From the NCBI GenBank assembly GCA_036939355.1, contig JALLAP010000880.1, forward strand, positions 1 to 13,162: a stretch of 13,162 nt of DNA, given 5' to 3'. Below are positions 7,706 to 13,162 of the stretch, one piece after another. Origin of the DNA: Thalassiosira profunda. Taxonomy: Eukaryota; Bacillariophyta; Thalassiosirophyceae; Thalassiosirales; Thalassiosiraceae. Each line of letters starts with the position of its first letter. Positions within the stretch are counted from its first letter, which is position 1. A model generated the notes under the pieces. That model made no database searches, was not told the origin of the DNA, and worked only from the letters and a program-made list of their open reading frames with translations. Both the position numbers and the translations under genes were made by a program.

Positions 7706-8886
7706 ATGATGGAGCATCCTTTGGGCGAAAGCAATACCAAAGACGGAGAGGCCGCGGCTCCGGAGACTGCGCTTCAGGCCTCTGCCACGTTGATGGCCCT
7801 CGGCGTGCCGCTGCCCTCGGACGATGGCACGTACAGCCTGGGCGAAGCATTACTGCACATATTGCAATTCCCCAAGCGATCGAACGGGCGAGCGGCCGTC
7901 ATCAATGCGATGATCGACTGAGGATACCTCACGTGCGGAAGAACGACCATTTATCAATACGTACGCGAAGCGGAGGAAACGCGGAGGAAACAAATCAATG
8001 CTCGCCGGGACCACCACCGGCAGCGGTCAGCCGAGAAACACTGGGGATGGGATACGAGGGGGGGAATACATCGATCCCTGCGTTCGAAGCATCATTCGAT
8101 GGAAGGGATGCATCGCACTGCCATTGATTCCGGTCCACTTCGACAGATTCCAGTGCCCGACGCACAAGTACCGGGGCTGGGGCCCTACAACAAAAACTGT
8201 TTCCTCGGCAAAAAAGACGAATGCGTGGGGTATCATACGTTGGAGCTTCATGCGTTCCTTCGAGGCTCTTCACCGCAAACAATTGATATTTGCTCAATCC
8301 TTGGCAATAGCGATGTCGTGATGAAAGAAGATCGAGAATATCACGATGAGCGCAAACGTCAACGGTTCCAGACGAAGACCGAAATGCAAAATCCGTACGC
8401 TTACAAATCTTGGCAACAATTTCGACAAATATGCGAAGAGAAGAATATGATGGATTTGTTGGTCGCCGGGACGTGGCTCGCTTTGTTGAAGTGAGGAATG
8501 CGGAGAGGATCGGGCTACGAGGGGAGGGGATTGATCGAATTGCCCGGCTTTATTTTGACCCAGCAGAATACCCGCCACCTCAACATGCTGACGGAAGCTG
8601 CGACAGCGCTGTCTTTGGGCGCCTGCGGAATTGCATTAAAATTGCCGCGGAACGAGGAAAGTCTCCCGTTGTGTGCAATGGCGGTGGCAACCAAAGAGAG
8701 AGAAGATTCAGATGCAAATACTACTATCGAAAGAAATGCAGCTACTGCCGGAAACTGGGACGCAAATGCGATGAATGCAAAGAATTTGATGTATGGGAGC
8801 ATCCATGGGGCAAATGGAGTTGTGTGTTTACCTTTTCTGTGAAATGGGACAAGTTTGGAGGAGTAACAGGCATGGCTGAGCCATAA
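7706..8886 (+). pseudogene. Unrecognised broken gene with a Cys-rich C-terminal domain
   Basis: One frame runs from ATG 7706 to 8494 with a single TGA at 7919-7921 in what reads as continuous protein (NAMID, stop, GYLTCGRTTIYQYV), so a CGA-to-TGA nonsense change is likely. Near 8480-8500 the coding sense moves to the next frame, which stays open to 8886. The final part reads RRFRCKYYYRKKCSYCRK, then C-x2-C pairs and SCVFTFSVKWDKFG. This resembles Cys-rich, possibly zinc-binding segments ending C-x-F-x-F-x-V-x-WD that I recall from uncharacterised, transposon-associated algal proteins. The N-terminal third is mildly acidic and helical. A GTGAGG at 8482 could be a splice donor, but I found no acceptor that restores the frame, so I favour decay or a sequence error. 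Function unknown; a transposase-like origin is a guess. Confidence 0.4.
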
Positions 8887-9282
8887 CGAAGGCTGTAGCT
8901 GGCATAGCTGCAAGGGTCACAGCAACAGTGAGCGGGTAAGCGAACGCTATTGTTCGTACTAAATAGAGAGACTCCTGTTGTAGCCAGAGCTTGAATTTTG
9001 TAGGTTGCCCCGCGCAGCGGCTAGCTGAGCCCAACAGGGCGAAGCTAGTTATCCCTAAAGATTTGCAGGTCAACGACTGCGTTTAGTCTAAGCTTCTTTT
9101 GCAGGCGGCGATTGCTTCGTGAGATCATTCTGGCGGCCCCCCCAATGTTGCAGGTATCTCAAAAATTGCGGGCATCCGAGCTAATTCATTAGCTTGACAC
9201 CAACACTATGTGGAAGTTAATTCTATTAGAGCTCCCAACTACTTAACCAACACACGGGGACCATCACTTTCCTGAAAAATAT
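8887..9282. other. Intergenic region between two convergent genes
   Basis: This region separates the 3' ends of the broken gene at 7706-8886 and the HMG-box gene. I see no convincing gene. A minus-strand open frame (9073-8828) has a hydrophobic stretch but overlaps the other gene and is not called. The one structured element is the hairpin at 9021-9048. Confidence 0.5.
9021..9048 (+). other. Hairpin with tandem G.A mismatches
   Basis: CTAGCT (9021-9026), GA, GCCC (9029-9032), loop AACA, GGGC (9037-9040), GA, AGCTAG (9043-9048). Both stems pair perfectly, and the internal loop is symmetrical GA/GA, which in RNA forms stable tandem sheared G.A pairs. Two further G.U pairs (9019-9020 with 9049-9050) extend the stem on the plus strand. 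It could be a structured RNA end, a 3' untranslated element or a transposon terminus. Confidence 0.5.
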
Positions 9283-10702
9283 CTAATTGTCATCCAGGGC
9301 AGCCGCCAGTTTCATGAAGTCATCGAACGACGCCGCACTCACGGGGGTTATGGTCGCGATGGACGACACCTCCAGAAAATTCGGCGTTTCCTCCTTCGAC
9401 AGATCCGCAGGGGTGGCCTCTGATCCCACCTCAGACGCGTCACGTGCCAACATCCTGGTGTCTTCCTCTTCCATGGGAACCTCGTCCTCCTCGTGGAAGA
9501 TGTCCGGGAACAGGGGTGTGGGCTCTGGGTAAAATGGCGCCGGGATGAAGTCTGACGGCTCGCTGTGGCGGACACGCCGTATTCGCTGGAATACTTCGTT
9601 CTACGCGCGCAGTACACCTCGTGGTCCTGGGGGTACAAAAGGCTGAGGTGCAGCGCAGGCGGCCTGACCGCGCCCAGGGTGGTGACGACGGTAGGGTCGT
9701 TGGGCATGTAAGTGAAGAATTCTTCATCCATGGCGAGGGGGGTGATGAAGGTGTCGTCAGGAGAGACAGCATCCTTAAAATTGGGAGTGAGCGTCGCCCA
9801 AGAAGACGCCTTGTTCCTGGGCTTCGGGGGGGGGCGGGCCTTGCGCGTGGATTCCTTTTTGACGGCCACCTTCAGCTTCTTCCGCCAAGAGGCCTTAAAG
9901 GCGGCCTTCTTGGAAGGCCGCCCGCGAGTTTTGAGCGTCTTCTCTTCCCCTCTTCTGCGCTTTCGCGCCTCCTTCTCGGACTTCTTAACCTTCTTCACGT
10001 ACGCTTTCACCTTCTCCTGATAAATCTTCCTTCCCTCCTCGGCCAATTCCTCGAACACCTCCCGGCTGAAGTCATCCATTGTCTTCCACGAGACTGACAT
10101 GATCCGTCCCATCTCGAGGAAGCTCATGGCCCCGTGGCTCTTTCGGTGGGCGCGCTTGGTCCCGTCCTTGGAGGTAATCTTGTCGGCCATGGAGGAGCGG
10201 ATGGCGGTGCGGCGGAGGCCCCGGGCACGTTTTGAAGATAAGTTCGGAGTGTCGCAAGGGTGACCCTCAAGACCGGCCACGGTTGCGATAAGGGCCTCGA
10301 TGGCCGCCTTGGAATGGAGGCCGTGTCTGTGCGCCTCAAGGATCTTTTCGCGCTTGAAGCGGTAGGAGGTTGTACTGCGCGTAGAGACAGTGAGGTTGCC
10401 CTATCAGGTGAAAATACATAAGAGTGACGCTTTCTTACCGCCGTGAGCGGGCGCTTGGGGCGCGCCGGCCCCGTTGAGGCGTGGTCCCCTTTTTTCTCCC
10501 CTTTTCTCTCCTCCGGGTCCTTCTTTCCCTTGTGGGCGTTCTTCGCCTCGGGCTCCTCGCCCTTGCCCCCCTTCTCCCCTCTTGCGCCCGGCCCCTTCTT
10601 GTACGTCCCCCCTCCCTCGGCAGCTATGTCCTCAACGATCTTCCTGGCAAAGTCGTCGATGTCCCGCCCCGCCGGGACAATCCGCTTGAAGCTCATGGCC
10701 AT
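9283..10702 (-). CDS. HMG-box DNA-binding protein with apparent frameshifts
   Basis: The protein starts MAMSFKRI at ATG 10702. Residues 3-46 resemble helices II-III of an HMG box (MSF...IDDFARKIVEDIAAEG...YKK). A Lys/Glu-rich linker follows, then a second, fuller box: RPKRPLTA ends at 10439, the intron starts GTAAGA at 10438, and the box resumes with YNL, YRFKREKIL and, after an insert of about 60 residues, SFLEMGRIMSVSWK and EVFEELAEEGRKIYQEK (to about 10010). Basic nuclear-signal-like stretches and a proline-rich then acidic C-terminus follow, ending with TAG at 9285-9283. HMG-box proteins bend DNA in chromatin or transcription. Two breaks exist. With acceptor CAG at 10375 the box motif is contiguous (64-nt intron) but the frame is lost by two bases at about 10365; the acceptor at 10401 keeps the frame but needs a 38-nt intron. 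A second shift at 9601-9602 joins CAR to NEVFQ. Pseudogene or assembly indels. The leading CTCTCGACTCAG before 10702 looks like a splice acceptor, so an upstream exon may exist. Confidence 0.6.
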
Positions 10703-11114
10703 CTGAGTCGAGAGAGAGGTCTGCTGTCGTTGGACACCGTTGTGCACTTAGATAGGGCATACGGTTTTTACTGATAGTGGCATTAGTTGCTTGGATAGTA
10801 TCAGTAGGACCCAGTATGACGTACTCTACATTTCTACTTTATCTATGTATTACCTATTAAATCTCTCTCTGATTCTGATTCTATCGCTCAACTACCTACC
10901 CCTGCTAAGTGTTTTTCGCTTGCTTTGTGATTGTCCGCGGACAGTCATTGACAAATTTGTAGATTCTACGTAGTATGAGATACGTCCCAATCAACTGCCC
11001 TTCAAACTTTTTACTTATTTCACAAACTCTTTAGTACAAACTTTCACCCCAAAGGCCCCATATCTTCCTAACCACCACCAACAAAGCGTCCCCATTGTCG
11101 CAACGGCGCCAACT
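10703..11114. promoter_or_regulatory. Divergent promoter region between the HMG-box gene and the secreted-protein gene
   Basis: The two start codons lie 412 bases apart and point away from each other. The middle is AT-rich with pyrimidine runs (10860-10880). It contains a perfect 12-bp palindrome at 10932-10943 and an 8-bp palindrome CTACGTAG at 10966-10973. Close to the plus-strand start is a C/A-rich leader (11060-11114). No TATA box is clear. A bidirectional promoter is inferred from geometry. Confidence 0.5.
10932..10943. promoter_or_regulatory. Perfect palindrome TGTCCGCGGACA
   Basis: All 12 bases are self-complementary. Such a site could bind a dimeric transcription factor, for example one reading CCG half sites. 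It is placed about 170 bases upstream of the secreted-protein start and 230 bases from the HMG-box start. Confidence 0.4.
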
Positions 11115-13162
11115 ATGTGGATCCTCCGCACCGCGCGCACCCTCCTCGTCCTGGCCCCCGTGGTGGGGGCAGTGAATGTGGCAAAGGAACCGGGCTTGGT
11201 GAGACGACGTTCTGGCTTGTTGGGTTCGAGCCCGCTGTCCTCTTTGGATGTGGCTCGCCTTGTCGATAGCTGCGCCTCTGCCCCCCTCCTCACTCCTCTT
11301 CTCGCCTCTGATCCCCACCTTCGCCCGTTGCCCCGTCCAGGGATCGATCCGCGGCTTATCTCCGCGGTCCGATGCTCCCAGGTTCCTCCTCAATGCACCA
11401 CAAAAGTGTGGCCCCGTCTGCCAGCCAGAAGATACCGGCAAGTGCCTCTGCGGCTTCTGTGTCGACGAGAATGCCTGCAGCGACGGCAACGTCTGCAACC
11501 AGCATTGCCTGTTCGCCGAAAATAAGGCCGATCGCACCATGCCCCTCAAACTCTACTTGAAGCCCAGCCAAGGTTGGATCGAGCTCTACAATACGAATAA
11601 CGAAGCCACAGTTACTTTCAGGAAGGGGAAGAATGGATGCCCCCAGACGGAGATTCTGAAAGTTGGCCCTTCCGGGAACAAAATCCTCGAAGTTGCCAAG
11701 TATGATTGCGCGACTGGCAATCTCGGAAAGGACAAGCTCAACCCCCAAGTCGACATCGATGTTCCCAAAAGCAAGATTTCCATCCACACCTCATGCTCCC
11801 AGCCCGTCCTCTACATTGGCTCGATCTTCACTGACGATACTGGACAGGGCAATTGGGGAGGTAGTTCCCCTCCCGTTGTACCTTTTCTCGAGATCGTTGG
11901 ATATTGCATCGACCTGGAGTGCTCCGGGGACGTGCTTGGTGTTTCCCCGGCCGCCTGTCCAACGCAGGTAAGTTTCCCCCTCCGGAAGATAGATTTTGTT
12001 GCAGTCAATAGTCAAATTCCTCCCTCTAATACGTGGGCACGCCTCCCCCGACGCAGACCCCGACCCAAACTCCCACCCAAACCCCCACGCAGACGCCGAC
12101 GCAGGCCCCGGCGGTGAGCGGAGGAGTGGGCACGCCTCCCCCGACGCAAACCCCGACGCAGACTCCCACGCAGACGCCGACAGTGCCCGGAGGAGTGGGC
12201 ACGCCTCCCCCGACGCAGACCCCGACGCAGGAGTGCGAATGCGAGTCCGACACAGTGTGGGCTTACGACGACCAGTACAACGTGGGTGATACTTGCTTCA
12301 TACCTGACTATAGCGCTAAATGGGGCTGGAGCATTGGCCCTTTCAGCGCAACTTTTGAAGCCACCTTCCCCATGTACGCAGGAGCTGCTCAATGCGACAT
12401 TGGCAAAGGCGCAGAGGTTGGCACGCTCAAGGTGGAGTACGTTGGCAACACGGCCACCATTACATACCAGACAACTGACGAAAGCCCATGGGTAGACGGT
12501 TTACAATTGTGGGTAGGCAACGACATCCTGCCTACAGGCAACAACGGCAAACTTACCGCCGCGCCAGGCCAGTTCCCATACAAAGACGACAGTGATGAAT
12601 ATTCCGACTGTGGCCCTGGCTGCGGTCAGTTTGTGGTCACTGTGTCCCGCCCCATTTATGTTGCAGCCCACAGCTCCTTTAATAGGGAGGTAAATTGCAT
12701 TTGCCCACCCACGCAGACCCCGACCCAAACCCCCACGCAGAGCCCCACGATGGTGAGTTCCTTTCTTCCAAAGAAATGTAGAGACGTGTGTTGTTTTGAA
12801 GCTCTTTATCCTCCCACTCAAACACCAACTGAATCCCCAACGTAGAGCCCAACAACGAAGACCCAAACTGCACCCCCATTTCCACCCCCGACCGAATCTC
12901 CCACGAAGAGCCCCACTGAGGTGAGTACAATCTCGTTCGATACTTGCACATGCTTGCAAGTGTCTGGCCCCTGCCTCGCTTGCTCAATTCTCACGTCTTC
13001 GTGGCTCTCTATCGCCTGCAGTCGCCAACCAAATCACCGACCAAATCTCCAACGAAAAGCCCCACTCAGGTGAGTACAATCTCGTTCGTACTTGCACTTG
13101 CAAGCGTCTGGCCCCTCGCTCAATTCTCACGTCTTCATGGCTGTCTATCGCCTGCAGTCGCC
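11115..13162 (+). CDS. Secreted P/T-repeat protein with two extracellular domains, 6 or more exons, 3' partial
   Basis: I place exons at 11115-11198, 11341-11967, 12057-12752, 12846-12920, 13022-13069 and 13158 onward (at least 510 codons). Introns are 142, 89, 93, 101 and 88 nt with GTGAG or GTAAG donors and YAG acceptors, all phase 0. Residues 1-19 are a signal peptide (MWILRTARTLLVLAPVVGA). Residues 51-85 are Cys-rich (CGPVCQ, CLCGFC, CNQHC). Residues 95-237 form a first domain with IHTSCSQPVLYIGSIF, resembling bacterial and algal extracellular modules with a HTSCS-x2-L core. Residues 238-295 are PTQT repeats. Residues 296-452 form a second domain with AYDDQYN, WGWSIGP, YAGAAQCDIGKG and VGTLKVEY, a module I recall from marine bacterial and algal secreted proteins. 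P-T-K-S repeats follow. The likely role is an O-glycosylated cell-surface or matrix protein. The end lies outside the window. Confidence 0.75.
12033..12230 (+). repeat. P/T-encoding minisatellite crossing an intron-exon border
   Basis: The block GTGGGCACGCCTCCCCCGAC starts at 12033, 12126 and 12195 (spacings 93 and 69 bases). It is separated by variable numbers of 12-base ACCCCGACGCAG-type units. The first copy lies at the 3' end of an intron (11968-12056) while the others are translated as GVGTPPPTQ. Each unit ends in ACGCAG, which is itself a phase-0 splice-acceptor-like site. Confidence 0.85.
12921..13162 (+). repeat. Tandem duplication of an intron plus a 48-base exon
   Basis: The intron at 12921-13021 and the one at 13070-13157 are clearly homologous: both open GTGAGTACAATCTCGTTCG and close TATCGCCTGCAG before TCGCC. 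They differ by small indels such as a lost GCTTGC. The unit therefore comprises an intron and the exon at 13022-13069 encoding SPTK repeats, and it starts again at the right edge of the window, so more copies probably follow. Confidence 0.9.

Noticed and set aside
7573..8127. 184-codon plus-strand open frame overlapping the gene at 7706
   Set aside because: Its composition (Arg, His, Ser, Pro) is typical of an out-of-frame reading of GC-rich DNA; the frame from 7706 looks more protein-like.
8828..9073. Minus-strand open frame with a hydrophobic segment, possible small membrane protein
   Set aside because: It overlaps the opposite-strand coding-like Cys-rich segment, includes the hairpin at 9021-9048, and lacks other coding features.
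12012..12392. Minus-strand Gly/Arg-rich open frames opposite the P/T repeat
   Set aside because: They are produced by the reverse complement of the minisatellite; the plus strand has consistent splice sites and domains.

Overview
The window is nuclear DNA from a eukaryotic microalga, most likely a diatom or a related stramenopile. Three things suggest this. The genes carry short phase-compatible GT-AG introns of about 80-140 nt. Pro/Thr (P-T-x) repeats are attached to secreted domains. The HMG-box and retrotransposon families resemble ones I associate with diatoms from memory. No database was searched, so the taxonomic call is an inference.

Layout, left to right. Positions 201-1829 (minus strand) hold a four-exon gene for a Golgi-type type II membrane glycosyltransferase of the GT23 (alpha-1,6-fucosyltransferase-like) kind; I placed its introns by hand. 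Positions about 1948-7251 hold a decayed non-LTR (LINE) retrotransposon complex. It contains a 5'-region direct repeat, an oppositely oriented open frame lying between the two repeat copies, and an endonuclease-reverse transcriptase body. Three zinc-finger-like motifs sit between RT motifs D and E. The body carries several frameshifts and two nonsense codons. Positions 7263-7705 are non-coding and contain a CCAAT palindrome. Positions 7706-8886 hold a broken, unrecognised gene with a Cys-rich C-terminus. Positions 8887-9282 are non-coding and contain a clean hairpin with tandem G.A mismatches.

Positions 9283-10702 (minus strand) encode an HMG-box protein with a truncated second HMG-like segment at its N-terminus. 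Its frame is broken once exactly at the intron/exon junction inside the HMG box and once near the C-terminus. It is divergent from a secreted-protein gene that starts at 11115 (plus strand) and runs off the right edge. That gene encodes a signal peptide, a Cys-rich segment, two unnamed extracellular domains and P/T linkers. All its introns are phase 0, two intron 3' ends look like coding repeat, and the last exon plus its intron is tandemly duplicated.

The genes do not form an operon or pathway. The functional theme, where one exists, is secretory: a Golgi glycosyltransferase at the left and a secreted, probably glycosylated, P/T-rich protein at the right. Several frame breaks are single-base events, some in homopolymers, so some apparent pseudogenisation could be assembly error.
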